This document shows positions 54,510 through 61,955 of a stretch of DNA of 64,000 nucleotides, one piece after another. Each line of letters opens with the position of its first letter. Position 1 is the first letter of the stretch. The translations under genes were made by a program, and so were the position numbers. This DNA comes from Rhodobium orientis (GTDB taxonomy: Bacteria; Pseudomonadota; Alphaproteobacteria; Rhizobiales; Rhodobiaceae), in NCBI RefSeq assembly GCF_003258835.1, contig NZ_NPEV01000002.1, positions 47,981 to 111,980 of the forward strand, in the 5' to 3' direction. Under the pieces are notes generated by a model. That model was not told where the DNA came from, made no database searches, and was given only the letters and a program-made list of their open reading frames with translations.

Positions 54510-54595
54510 GAGGTCACGGAACTTTTCGCCTTCGGATGAATTACGCTAGCGGAACCGTGAATGCGTACCAAGTCACAACGGACAAACGTGCTTTG

Positions 54596-54796
54596 ATGAT
54601 CGACGACAACAAAGGCTTCACGCCGCGAGGCGGCGCCCGCAGGGCCAGGACCAACGATCCCAACGAGGCGATCAGCCGGCAGCTCAAATCGCTGTACAGC
54701 TCCCTCGAGCAGGAACAGATCCCCGACCGTTTTCTCGACCTTCTCGAGCAACTGGATGAGGCCGAGAAGGCCGCATCCGGCAAACGCGGAAGCTGA
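54596..54796 (+). CDS. nepR: NepR family anti-sigma factor
   Basis: 66 residues from the ATG at 54596; an ATG at 54536 in frame would add 20 residues, but the conserved core needs none of them. The NepR signature is ISRQLKSLYSSLEQEQIPDRFLDLLEQLDEAE split over ~26-57, with a basic, disordered N-terminus (FTPRGGARRARTNDPNEA). NepR sequesters EcfG until phospho-PhyR displaces it. The ecfG start lies 7 bases after its stop. Upstream, GGAAC boxes occur at 54518 and 54551 but neither has a CGTT at the right distance, so its promoter is unresolved. Confidence 0.93.
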   Translation: MIDDNKGFTPRGGARRARTNDPNEAISRQLKSLYSSLEQEQIPDRFLDLLEQLDEAEKAASGKRGS

Positions 54797-54803
54797 TCCT
54801 CAC

Positions 54804-55367
54804 ATGGACAACGTCTCTCCCGACTTCAAGCGTGAGATGCTCGCGCTGTTGCCGAGTTTGCGCGCTTTTGCGATCTCGCTGACGGGCCGACACGACCGTG
54901 CCGACGATCTCGTCCAGGACACCATCGTGAAGGCCTGGGCCAAGCACGAGAGCTTCGAGCCCGGCACCAACATGAAGGCCTGGCTGTTCACCATCCTGCG
55001 CAACGACTTCTACAGCCAGATGCGCAAGAAGGGCCGTGAGATCCAGGACCCCGACAACGCCTTCACCGAGCGCATGGCCACGCACCCCGAGCAGCACGGC
55101 CGGCTCGACATGGAGGATTTCAAGAAGGCCCTCGAGAAGTTGCCCGAGGACCAGCGTGAGGCGATCATCCTCACCGGCGCCTCCGGCTTCGGCTACGAGG
55201 AAGCGGCCGAGATCTGCGGCTGCGCCGTCGGGACCATCAAGAGCCGCGTGAGCCGTGCCCGCGTGCGCCTACTGGAATTGATGCAGATCGACGGCGACTC
55301 CGATTTCGGACCGGACCCCCACGAAGCCGCGGTTACCGCATCGATCCATTCGACCCAGTCCCGTTGA
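54804..55367 (+). CDS. ecfG: EcfG-type general stress response sigma factor
   Basis: 187 residues. Region 2 (LPSLRAFAISLTGRHDRADDLVQDTIVKAW split, ~10-40) and region 4 (KLPEDQREAIILTGASGFGYEEAAEICGCAVGTIKSRVSRAR split, ~112-152) are both complete, with no C-terminal extension, as expected for the ECF15 group. It directs RNA polymerase to GGAAC-N16/17-CGTT promoters, of which nine occur within 13 kb around it. It forms an operon with nepR. Its 3' end overlaps the convergent receiver-protein gene by 35 bases. Confidence 0.95.
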   Translation: MDNVSPDFKREMLALLPSLRAFAISLTGRHDRADDLVQDTIVKAWAKHESFEPGTNMKAWLFTILRNDFYSQMRKKGREIQDPDNAFTERMATHPEQHGRLDMEDFKKALEKLPEDQREAIILTGASGFGYEEAAEICGCAVGTIKSRVSRARVRLLELMQIDGDSDFGPDPHEAAVTASIHSTQSR

Positions 55368-55797
55368 CGGGTCCGGCGACGCCGCCCGCGTCCTGTTTCA
55401 GCCTCGCCGCAAGATTGAACGACAGCGACGCGCCGACCGCGTCCTCGAACAGGCGCACGTCATAGGGCTTGCCGACGACCGGAATGCCGGGAAACCCCGG
55501 CACACCGCCGAGGAACGAGTCGTGCGTCGTCGTGAACATGAGATGGGCGGCGACGTCGTGCAAATCGCCGACATCGTTCATTTCCTGGCTTTCCGGCAGC
55601 CCGGTGTCGTAGACGACGAGTTCGTAGTGTCGCGGGCCGTTGCCGTCGAACGCGTGTTCCTTGAGATGCTCGGCCAATGCGGTAGGGTTGAGGATGGTGA
55701 CAGCCATGCCAAACGTTTCCGTCAGCAGGCGCTCCGTCTCCAATGCCACGATGTAGTCGGAGTCGACTACCAGGGCCTGGGGGCTACTGTGTTGCAT
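55333..55797 (-). CDS. single-domain response regulator (receiver protein)
   Basis: A 154-residue receiver-only protein. The phospho-acceptor Asp is in VVYDTGLPE (~64), Thr in MFTTTHDS (~90) and Lys-Pro in VVGKPYDVRLFEDAV (~110). The first acidic pocket reads VVDSDYIV. A Gly/Ser-rich tail ends the protein. Small receivers of this type can act as phosphate sinks or relays between HWE kinases and PhyR. It converges on ecfG with a 35-base overlap of coding ends, so mutual antisense effects are possible. No EcfG-type promoter was found upstream. Confidence 0.8.
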   Translation of the reverse strand: MQHSSPQALVVDSDYIVALETERLLTETFGMAVTILNPTALAEHLKEHAFDGNGPRHYELVVYDTGLPESQEMNDVGDLHDVAAHLMFTTTHDSFLGGVPGFPGIPVVGKPYDVRLFEDAVGASLSFNLAARLKQDAGGVAGPVNGTGSNGSMR

Positions 55798-55921
55798 TAA
55801 AGGGCCTTTCTGAAACGGACAGGTTGATCCTTCTGATCAGGTTGCTCCCATTCTCAGGGAAAGTACGGAACGCGTCATTTAAATAAGACATATACACATC
55901 AATTGGGCACAAAGCGGGACC

Positions 55922-55946
55922 GGAACAGGCTGGCCGTTGGTGCGTT
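55922..55946 (+). promoter_or_regulatory. EcfG-type promoter for the Crp/Fnr regulator
   Basis: GGAAC (55922-55926), 16-base spacer, CGTT (55943-55946), about 32 bases upstream of the GTG start. Confidence 0.7.
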
Positions 55947-55977
55947 TGACAACAGGCACGCGAAACGAGTGAGTTAG

Positions 55978-56730
55978 GTGGAAAAAATCAATTCCGGGCC
56001 AAAGCGCACGCACTGCATTGACTGCCCGTTGCGGCGGAAGAGCCATTTTCGGGACCTCAACGAAGAGGAACTCGCATTCGTCGATGGCTTCAAGGTCGGC
56101 GAGTTGTCGGCGGATCCGGGGGCGACGATCTTCTCCCAGGGCACCAACAGCGCGCATATCTACACCATTTTGGATGGTGCCGCCTTCCGCTTCAAGATCC
56201 TTGAAGACGGACGGCGTCAGATTCTTAATTATGTGTTTCCCGGCGACATGGTCGGCCTGCAGAGCTTCCTGATGGGGGAGATGCAGTATTCCGTGGAGTC
56301 CCTGTCCAATCTGCGCCTGTGCGTCTTCGAGCGCGGCCGGATGATGACGCTGTTCGAAAAGCACCCCTCGCTCGCCTATGACGTGACGTGGCTGGCCGCC
56401 CGCGAGGAACGCATGCTCGACGAGAACCTGCTCAGCGTCGGCCGGCGCACGGCCCTGGAACGCATCGCCTATTTCCTTGCCTTCCTGTATCGCCGGGCGA
56501 TGGCCGTGGGTCTGGCCGACGGCACGAGGCTGGACCTGCCGATCACCCAGCGCCACGTTGCCGACACCCTCGGCCTGTCGCTGGTCCACACCAACAAGAC
56601 GCTGCGCCGCCTTACCGATCGCGGCCTTGCGCGCTGGCGTGACAGTAGCTGCGAGGTGCTCGATCCCGACGGCCTGCAGGAACTCGCCGGCTGGGAAGGC
56701 CTCTCCGACACGCCGCGCCCCTTTATCTGA
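55978..56730 (+). CDS. Crp/Fnr family transcriptional regulator
   Basis: 250 residues from a GTG start; there is no ATG in reach. A cyclic-nucleotide-binding-like beta-roll (~35-125; PGATIFSQGTNSAHIYTILDGAAF split, FPGDMVGLQSFL), a dimerisation helix and a C-terminal winged helix (ITQRHVADTLGLSLVHTNKTLRRLTDRGL split at ~188-215). An N-terminal CIDCPLR resembles the start of Fnr cysteine clusters, but only two Cys are there and one at ~113 (LRLCVF), so a full Fe-S ligand set is not evident. It is probably transcribed from the EcfG-type promoter just upstream, linking stress and a second regulatory layer. It seems to lead an operon with the lipid kinase-like gene. Confidence 0.9.
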   Translation: MEKINSGPKRTHCIDCPLRRKSHFRDLNEEELAFVDGFKVGELSADPGATIFSQGTNSAHIYTILDGAAFRFKILEDGRRQILNYVFPGDMVGLQSFLMGEMQYSVESLSNLRLCVFERGRMMTLFEKHPSLAYDVTWLAAREERMLDENLLSVGRRTALERIAYFLAFLYRRAMAVGLADGTRLDLPITQRHVADTLGLSLVHTNKTLRRLTDRGLARWRDSSCEVLDPDGLQELAGWEGLSDTPRPFI

Positions 56731-56766
56731 CGGCTGCGAGCCGCCTCGAACGAAAGACGACGGCCG

Positions 56767-57741
56767 ATGCGCATCAAGGCGCTCCTCAATCGCGACAGCG
56801 GTACCCTGCGCAACCTCGACATTGCGGGGCTGTGCCAGCGGCTCGGCGAGCGTTTCGGTGCCAACGGCCACGAGATCGACTGCAATATCGTCCGGGGCAG
56901 GGACCTCGCCCGGGCGCTCGAGAGGGCGGCCGGAGACGATGCCGTGGAGGCGATCGCGGTCGCCGGCGGCGACGGCACCATATCCAGTGCCGCCGGCCTG
57001 TGCTGGCGGGCGGGAAAGACGCTGGTCGTGCTGCCCGGCGGCACCATGAACATGTACGCCCGCACCCTCGGCCTGCCCATGGACATCTTCGCCGCGGTCG
57101 ATGCGATCGCCGCCGGAACGGTGGTGGGCGCCGACATCGCAACGGCCAACGGCCGGCCCTTCGTGCACCAGTTCTCCGTCGGCCTGCACCCCCGGCTGGT
57201 GCGTATACGTAACCGGCTCGCCTACAACAGCCGGTTCGGCAAGATCATCGCCAGCGCCCGCGCCCTCGGCGCCGCGATCGCGCGGCCGCCGGCGCTGCCG
57301 GCGACCATCGAGACCGACGGCGGCAAGCGCCACGAGGTCTTCAGCCTGCTCGGCGTCTCCAACAACCGCTTCGGCGAGGGGCATCTGCCCTACGCCGACA
57401 CGCTCGACGAGGGCCTCCTCGGCATTTACTGGGCCAGGGTCCTCAATCGCCGCGACGGCTTCCGCCTCACCAAGGACGCCGTTCTCGGCACCTGGAGCAC
57501 GAATCCCGACGTCACCGTGGAGCATTCCCGCCAGGTGCGGCTGCATTTCGATCCGACGCGCCGCCAGCCGAAATGCGTCATCGACGGAGAGCTTTTGAGC
57601 CTGGAGGAAAGCGTCGACATCTGCATGCATGCCGGCGAACTTTCGGTCATGAAGCCGGCCGAGATCGTGCGCTCCGTCCTCGATGCCGTCATTCCCGGCC
57701 GCACCGCGACGGACCCGGCACAGCCGGAACCCGCGCCATGA
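56767..57741 (+). CDS. diacylglycerol kinase catalytic domain (lipid kinase) protein
   Basis: A 324-residue protein with the DAGK fold. The nucleotide motif AVAGGDGTISSAA is at ~65-77 and the LPGGTMNMYARTLG segment follows at ~94-107, matching the YegS/BmrU type. The C-terminal half holds further strands (LGVSNNRFGEGHLPYADTLDEGLL split). These enzymes phosphorylate diacylglycerol, ceramide, phosphatidylglycerol or similar lipids; the substrate here is unknown. The stop overlaps the next gene by ATGA. Confidence 0.85.
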   Translation: MRIKALLNRDSGTLRNLDIAGLCQRLGERFGANGHEIDCNIVRGRDLARALERAAGDDAVEAIAVAGGDGTISSAAGLCWRAGKTLVVLPGGTMNMYARTLGLPMDIFAAVDAIAAGTVVGADIATANGRPFVHQFSVGLHPRLVRIRNRLAYNSRFGKIIASARALGAAIARPPALPATIETDGGKRHEVFSLLGVSNNRFGEGHLPYADTLDEGLLGIYWARVLNRRDGFRLTKDAVLGTWSTNPDVTVEHSRQVRLHFDPTRRQPKCVIDGELLSLEESVDICMHAGELSVMKPAEIVRSVLDAVIPGRTATDPAQPEPAP

Positions 57742-59081
57742 TCACCCTTCCGAGCCTGCGCAAACCGTTCGTGGTGCTGTTGACGATCCCGGTCGGCACG
57801 GCGCTGACCATCGGGTCGCTGCCGTTCGTCATCGTCTATCTGGAGGACCTCTTCGGGGTCGGCGACGTCGCCTTTCAGACCTTTCCCTTCGATACCCAGA
57901 GCGCCCGCACGGTGCTGTCGGTGATCGCCACCGGCGCCATGTCGGCGCTGAGCCTTGCCTATTCGCTGGTGCTGGTGGTGTTCACGCTGGCCGCCGGCAA
58001 TATCGGGCCGCGGCTCCTGAAGCGTTTCACCACCGACTGGGTCAACCAGATCACCGCCGGCATTCTCGGCGGTACCTTCCTTTATGCGGTGATCTCGCTG
58101 ATCTTCGTCAGCGAGGATTTCATGCCGCGGATCACCATCTCGGTCGGGGTCCTGCTCGCCGCCGCCTCGGTCGTCCAGCTCATCTATTTCGTGCGCCATG
58201 TCGCCCGCAGCATTTCCATCGACGACGAGATCGCCGAGATCAGCAACCGGCTGACCGAGGCTTTGAAGAGCCTGGTCGCTGCCGCGTCCAGGGAGCAGAA
58301 GGGCCGCAAGAAGCAGGACATGGACCGCGAACGCTCGACCGCGGATATCGCCTCACCCCGGTCCGGCTATATCGGCGTCACCGATATGGAAGTGGTGATC
58401 GACTTTGCCACCGCCCACGACCTCGTCGTCGAGTTCGCCTTGCCCCATGGCGCCTTCATCCTCAAGGATCAGACCCTTGCGACCGTCACCGGTCCGCTCG
58501 ACGAGGGCGACGAGGAGGCGTTCCTGAAGCTGATCACTATCGAGCCGTCCCGCTCGGAGGTGGCCCCGGTGCAGTTTTCCATCAAGCTTCTGGTCGAGAT
58601 CGCCCTGCGCGCCCTGTCGCCCGGCATCAACGATTCCTATACCGCGGTCGCCTGCGTCGACAGCCTGACGAGCGCCTTTGCCACCGTCGCTGACGAAGGC
58701 ATCAACATGGCCGTGCACTGGGACAAGGAGGGCAATGCGCGCGTCGTCCTGCCGGGGCTCGGCCTGAAGGAACTGGTCGGCAGTGCCTTCCATCCGATCC
58801 GCCGCGCCGCCGGCGGCAACATCCTGATGGCCCAGAGCCTGGCCTATTCCCTGTCGCGGCTGCACCATGCCGGCGGCGAGGAAATGCAAGGGATCGTGGA
58901 GAACCATCTGAGCCTGTTGTTCGCCCAGATCCGCGCCGCCGACCTCGTCGAAGACGACATCAAGAGCGTCGTGGAAATGTTGCCCGGCGAACTCACCCGC
59001 GTCGTGGAGGCCGGCGAGGAGGATGCGACCGGCGAGGTCGCTGCGGATACGGCCGAAGACGAGCCGGCACCGACCGCCTGA
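57738..59081 (+). CDS. DUF2254 membrane protein
   Basis: A 447-residue protein. Four transmembrane helices lie in the first ~165 residues (LLTIPVGTALTIGSLPFVIVY, VIATGAMSALSLAYSLVLVVFTLAAG split, ITAGILGGTFLYAVISLIFV, ISVGVLLAAASVVQLIYFV). A large cytoplasmic C-terminal domain contains RALSPGINDSYTAVACVD, the most conserved block of DUF2254. The tail is acidic and low-complexity. Function unknown. Translation is probably coupled to the lipid kinase by the ATGA overlap. Confidence 0.85.
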   Translation: MITLPSLRKPFVVLLTIPVGTALTIGSLPFVIVYLEDLFGVGDVAFQTFPFDTQSARTVLSVIATGAMSALSLAYSLVLVVFTLAAGNIGPRLLKRFTTDWVNQITAGILGGTFLYAVISLIFVSEDFMPRITISVGVLLAAASVVQLIYFVRHVARSISIDDEIAEISNRLTEALKSLVAAASREQKGRKKQDMDRERSTADIASPRSGYIGVTDMEVVIDFATAHDLVVEFALPHGAFILKDQTLATVTGPLDEGDEEAFLKLITIEPSRSEVAPVQFSIKLLVEIALRALSPGINDSYTAVACVDSLTSAFATVADEGINMAVHWDKEGNARVVLPGLGLKELVGSAFHPIRRAAGGNILMAQSLAYSLSRLHHAGGEEMQGIVENHLSLLFAQIRAADLVEDDIKSVVEMLPGELTRVVEAGEEDATGEVAADTAEDEPAPTA

Positions 59082-59117
59082 ATGTCGGGCCGGGACCCCA
59101 GAGGTCCTCTCGACGAT

Positions 59118-59158
59118 AAAAAAAGCGGCGACCGCGCGAGGCGGCCGCCGCTTTTTTT
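59118..59158. terminator. bidirectional rho-independent terminator
   Basis: AAAAAAAGCGGCG pairs with CGCCGCTTTTTTT around a 15-base loop. It serves both the DUF2254 operon (plus) and the convergent small-gene operon (minus). Confidence 0.9.
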
Positions 59159-59179
59159 GACGAGGCACTCTTCCCGGCG

Positions 59180-59425
59180 TCAGAGCGTTGCCGCACCTTC
59201 GTCCTCGATGGAGGCCACGTCGATGCCGAGATTTTCCAGCGCCTGCTCATAGGCCATGAGATCGTTGTTGAGGCCGTCGTCGCCGACCATCGGGCTTTCC
59301 GTGGCGGCGCGCTGGCGGGCGCGGGCATCGAAATAGAGCGTCTTGATCTTCCGGATCATCTGCTCGCGGCTGAGCGAAGTGTCATTCAGCACGCTGTCGA
59401 TAGTCTGTTCGGCTTGGGTCGCCAT
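59180..59425 (-). CDS. hypothetical protein, 81 aa
   Basis: An 81-residue soluble acidic protein, predicted mostly helical (MATQAEQTIDSVLNDTSL, EQMIRKIKTLYFDARARQRAA). I do not recognise a family. It ends a three-gene minus-strand operon behind the YqjE-like and DUF883 genes, driven by an EcfG-type promoter. A GGAGGACATGACAC leader with a good ribosome binding site precedes the start. The operon context suggests a stress role. Confidence 0.7.
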   Translation of the reverse strand: MATQAEQTIDSVLNDTSLSREQMIRKIKTLYFDARARQRAATESPMVGDDGLNNDLMAYEQALENLGIDVASIEDEGAATL

Positions 59426-59463
59426 GTGTCATGTCCTCCTTCTATCGGAACGGGCCGGCCGGC

Positions 59464-59889
59464 TCAGTCGTCCCCGTCGTCGCTATTGTTGAGGGCGAAA
59501 TAGGCGAGCGCACCGAGCGCGGCGGTGATGAGCAGCGGCTTGGAGCGCATCAGGCTCGGCGCCACCGACGCCAGGGCAAGCAACTGCATGCGGCGGGCGG
59601 CGTTGCGCCGCGCCGCCATCCGCTTCTGTCGCCGGTTGACGAGGGCCATTACGATCAGCGCCAGGATGGCGACGAGTGCCGTCGCTCCGGCGATCAGCAA
59701 TGCCGCGTCCAGACCGCTGCCGACGGCGTCGGCCAGCAATTGGTAAACGACCACCATGACGAAGGCATAGGCGGTCAGGAGAAGAACGGCGGCGATCGCA
59801 TAGACAATGGCGGACCGCTTCGCGCGGTCCACCATCGAGCCGACGTCCTGGGATGCCAGCGAAGCCGCTGTCCCGATCAGTCTGTACAT
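59464..59889 (-). CDS. YqjE/holin-X-like small membrane protein
   Basis: A 141-residue protein with two adjacent transmembrane helices at ~28-50 (YAIAAVLLLTAYAFVMVVVY) and ~60-84 (ALLIAGATALVAILALIVMA). A basic linker (NRRQKRMAARRNAARR) follows, with a third hydrophobic segment near the C-terminus (LLITAALGALAYFAL). The topology and its place after a DUF883/YqjD-like gene match the yqjD-yqjE pair of enterobacteria (phage-holin-like superfamily). Function unknown; probably envelope stress related. Confidence 0.7.
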   Translation of the reverse strand: MYRLIGTAASLASQDVGSMVDRAKRSAIVYAIAAVLLLTAYAFVMVVVYQLLADAVGSGLDAALLIAGATALVAILALIVMALVNRRQKRMAARRNAARRMQLLALASVAPSLMRSKPLLITAALGALAYFALNNSDDGDD

Positions 59890-59905
59890 GTGGTCTCAGC
59901 GAGGC

Positions 59906-60238
59906 TTATCGGCGGGCCAGCATGGCGACGAGAAAGCCGACACCGGCTGCGATGCCGAGTGCGGCGAACGGGTTCTTGCGCACTTTGCGGCCGACCTGGC
60001 GTTCGATCTCCTCCAGCTGGTCGGTCAGTGCGGTGAGCGCATCCTCTGCGCCGGCGCTGATTTCCTCGGCCTTGCCGCGGGCGCGCTTCTTGAAGTCCCG
60101 GGCCTTGGCGTCGCCCATGCCGCGCATGGTGTGGGCGAGCTCGGTGATGTCGGTGCGAAGCTGGCGAATCTGCTCGTCGAGTTCGGCGGCGCTCGGGCCG
60201 TCGGTCTTGCCGTTGCCGGTCGGGGTGGCGGTGGCCAT
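59906..60238 (-). CDS. DUF883 family (YqjD/ElaB-like) membrane-anchored protein
   Basis: A 110-residue protein. A helical, charged N-terminal part (AAELDEQIRQLRTDITELAHTM, ALTALTDQLEEIERQVG) ends in VRKNPFAALGIAAGVGFLVAML, a C-terminal membrane anchor with the DUF883 KNPxAAxGIAAGVGFL signature. Enterobacterial relatives (YqjD, ElaB) are stationary-phase inner-membrane proteins that bind ribosomes. First gene of a three-gene operon with an EcfG-type promoter 45 bases upstream. Confidence 0.88.
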   Translation of the reverse strand: MATATPTGNGKTDGPSAAELDEQIRQLRTDITELAHTMRGMGDAKARDFKKRARGKAEEISAGAEDALTALTDQLEEIERQVGRKVRKNPFAALGIAAGVGFLVAMLARR

Positions 60239-60282
60239 GTCGAAATCTCCTTGTTGAACGTGGAACGCTCTTGTGCCGGCAT

Positions 60283-60307
60283 AACGGCCATCTGCACGGA
60301 TTGTTCC
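60283..60307 (-). promoter_or_regulatory. EcfG-type promoter for the DUF883 operon
   Basis: On the minus strand: GGAAC (60303-60307), 16-base spacer, CGTT (60283-60286), 45 bases before the DUF883 start. Confidence 0.75.
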
Positions 60308-60336
60308 ATCACATCGACGTGGTTCGGCGATCCGTT

Positions 60337-60361
60337 GGAACCCATTGCCGGGTTCTTCGTT
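60337..60361 (+). promoter_or_regulatory. EcfG-type promoter for the Rho-N-like gene
   Basis: GGAAC (60337-60341), 16-base spacer, CGTT (60358-60361), 27 bases before the start codon. It is divergent from the DUF883 promoter, with about 30 bases between the two -35 boxes. Confidence 0.75.
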
Positions 60362-60387
60362 GCAAACGAAGGAATGGAGTGCCTGAC

Positions 60388-60648
60388 ATGCCGAAAAACG
60401 ACAATCCGAGCATCAAGAACGAAGAGGTCTACGAGGCCCTGCGCGACAAGGGAGCGTCCAAGGAAAAGGCGGCCCGCATCGCCAATGCCCAGGCCTCTCC
60501 CTCCCAGCACCCTTCCAGAAAGGGCGGCAAGGCGCCGCCATATGAGGAGTGGACGAAGGACGAGCTCTATGAGCGCGCGCAGGAGCTGGACATTGACGGC
60601 CGGTCCGACATGTCCAAGAGCGAACTGATCGACGCCCTTCGCCGCTGA
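60388..60648 (+). CDS. small Rho N-terminal-like (SAP-like) stress protein, 86 aa
   Basis: An 86-residue, charged soluble protein. The N-terminal half (NEEVYEALRDKGASKEKAARIAN) is a helical motif seen in small proteobacterial stress proteins (DUF7218-like). The C-terminal part, WTKDELYERAQELDIDGRSDMSKSELIDALR split over ~55-86, is a Rho_N/SAP-type helix-extended-loop-helix that can bind nucleic acid. Function unknown. The start ATG at 60388 was chosen over longer frames because of the EcfG-type promoter whose -10 is at 60358. Confidence 0.8.
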   Translation: MPKNDNPSIKNEEVYEALRDKGASKEKAARIANAQASPSQHPSRKGGKAPPYEEWTKDELYERAQELDIDGRSDMSKSELIDALRR

Positions 60649-60707
60649 ACCCGACCCGTTTTCGCCGGACGCCTCCCGGCCGTTGCAACACAATAACGAG
60701 GATGTGA

Positions 60708-61628
60708 ATGGAAGAGCAGCTTATCGACGTGGAAGTGCCCGCCGCCGTCACGACGGCCGTCGGCACCGTCAACAGGATGGTCGAGGGCTTTTTCGCCATG
60801 CTGCCGCAGATCGCCATCGCCATCGTCCTGTTCCTCATGATGGTGGTGATCGCGAGCGTCGCGCGGGCGCTGGCCAAGAGGCTCGTCTCGGCCCGTGCGC
60901 CGGCGGGCGTCGGCATCGCCATCGGCCGCATCGTCCATGTGGCGGTGATCTTTTTCGGGCTGCTCGTCGCCGTTGCCGTCATTGCGCCGAGCGTCGGCGC
61001 CGCCGAATTGCTGCAGATCCTCGGCGTCGGCTCGGTCGCCATCGGGTTTGCCTTCCGCGACATCCTGCAGAACTTCCTCGCCGGCCTCCTGATCCTGCTG
61101 CGCCAACCCTTTTCGATCGGCGACTGGGTGCAGTTCGGGGACCATTCCGGCCTGGTGACCGAAATCTCCACCCGCTCGACCTGGATCCGCACCTTCAACG
61201 GCCGCGACGTGTCGATCCCCAATGGCGAGATCTTCACCAATCCGATCATGATCATGACCCGCGATCCGGTGATGCGCAGCGACTATGTCTTCGGCATCAG
61301 CTACGACGCCGACATCGACCGGGCGCTGGAGGTCATCCTCGGCACGGTCAAGTCCTTCGACGCGGTGATCGGGGACCCGCCCCCCGATGCCGGCGTGTCG
61401 GACCTCGCCGACTCCTCCGTCAACATCCAGGCCCGCTGGTGGACCAAGGTCGCCGACGCCTATTTCACCCGCATGGAAATCCTCGCCGCCGTCAAGAAGG
61501 CCCTCGACGAGGCCGGCATCGACATCCCCTATCCCCATCGCCGTCTGGTGGTCGACGAATACGCCCTCAACAAGGTCTCGGAGCGTTCCGAACCGGGCGA
61601 CAAAGGCCTTGTGGCGGCCAATGGATAA
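60708..61628 (+). CDS. mechanosensitive channel, MscS family
   Basis: A 306-residue small-conductance mechanosensitive channel. Three transmembrane helices span ~30-125. The pore helix follows as LLQILGVGSVAIGFAFRDILQNFLAGLLI (split, ~105-133), the family hallmark, then the beta domain (FSIGDWVQFGDHSGLVTEISTRST, PNGEIFTNPI). The alpha/beta vestibule ends ~290. It releases small solutes on hypoosmotic shock. It lies 59 bases after the Rho-N-like gene and may share its EcfG-type promoter. Confidence 0.93.
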   Translation: MEEQLIDVEVPAAVTTAVGTVNRMVEGFFAMLPQIAIAIVLFLMMVVIASVARALAKRLVSARAPAGVGIAIGRIVHVAVIFFGLLVAVAVIAPSVGAAELLQILGVGSVAIGFAFRDILQNFLAGLLILLRQPFSIGDWVQFGDHSGLVTEISTRSTWIRTFNGRDVSIPNGEIFTNPIMIMTRDPVMRSDYVFGISYDADIDRALEVILGTVKSFDAVIGDPPPDAGVSDLADSSVNIQARWWTKVADAYFTRMEILAAVKKALDEAGIDIPYPHRRLVVDEYALNKVSERSEPGDKGLVAANG

Positions 61629-61955
61629 AGAAAGTTGGTCAAGCGTCCAAAAAAATGGTCGATCCTGGAACCGCGAGCGGATACATGCGTTTGGTTCCTG
61701 GAATTTACGTCGGAGTATCCGGCCGAAGATCGTGACGGTTGAACCCGCAAGGTCAGGATTCGTGGCGCGCCATGCGGCCACGGGTTCGCGGGTCGCCGGA
61801 AAATGAGAAGGAAAACGCCAGCGTAGCGAGACGTCGAAGCGTGATCGGCGACCCGGCGGCAGAGAACGTGCCGCCGAAAAGTCGCCGCTGGGGGAGCGGG
61901 ACGAGACCCCGGAACGCAAGCGTTATCTTCGACCGCCCCAACAAGGTGCCCGGAA
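61629..61955. other. intergenic region, 327 bases
   Basis: It holds the EcfG-type promoter at 61667-61691, which leaves an untranslated leader of about 260 bases before the kinase start. I see no small gene or terminator in the leader; a GC-rich stretch around 61770-61880 may fold but shows no recognisable RNA family. Confidence 0.5.
61667..61691 (+). promoter_or_regulatory. EcfG-type promoter upstream of the GAF-PAS-HWE kinase
   Basis: GGAAC (61667-61671), 16-base spacer, CGTT (61688-61691). The target gene is inferred to be the kinase at 61956. Confidence 0.7.

Noticed and set aside
54518..54555. EcfG-type promoter for nepR-ecfG (GGAAC at 54518 and 54551)
   Set aside because: No CGTT occurs 16-17 bases downstream of either box, so I do not call a promoter, though one would be expected biologically.
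55798..55860. EcfG-type promoter for the receiver-protein gene
   Set aside because: AACG is present on the plus strand at 55817 but no GTTCC follows at the required distance.
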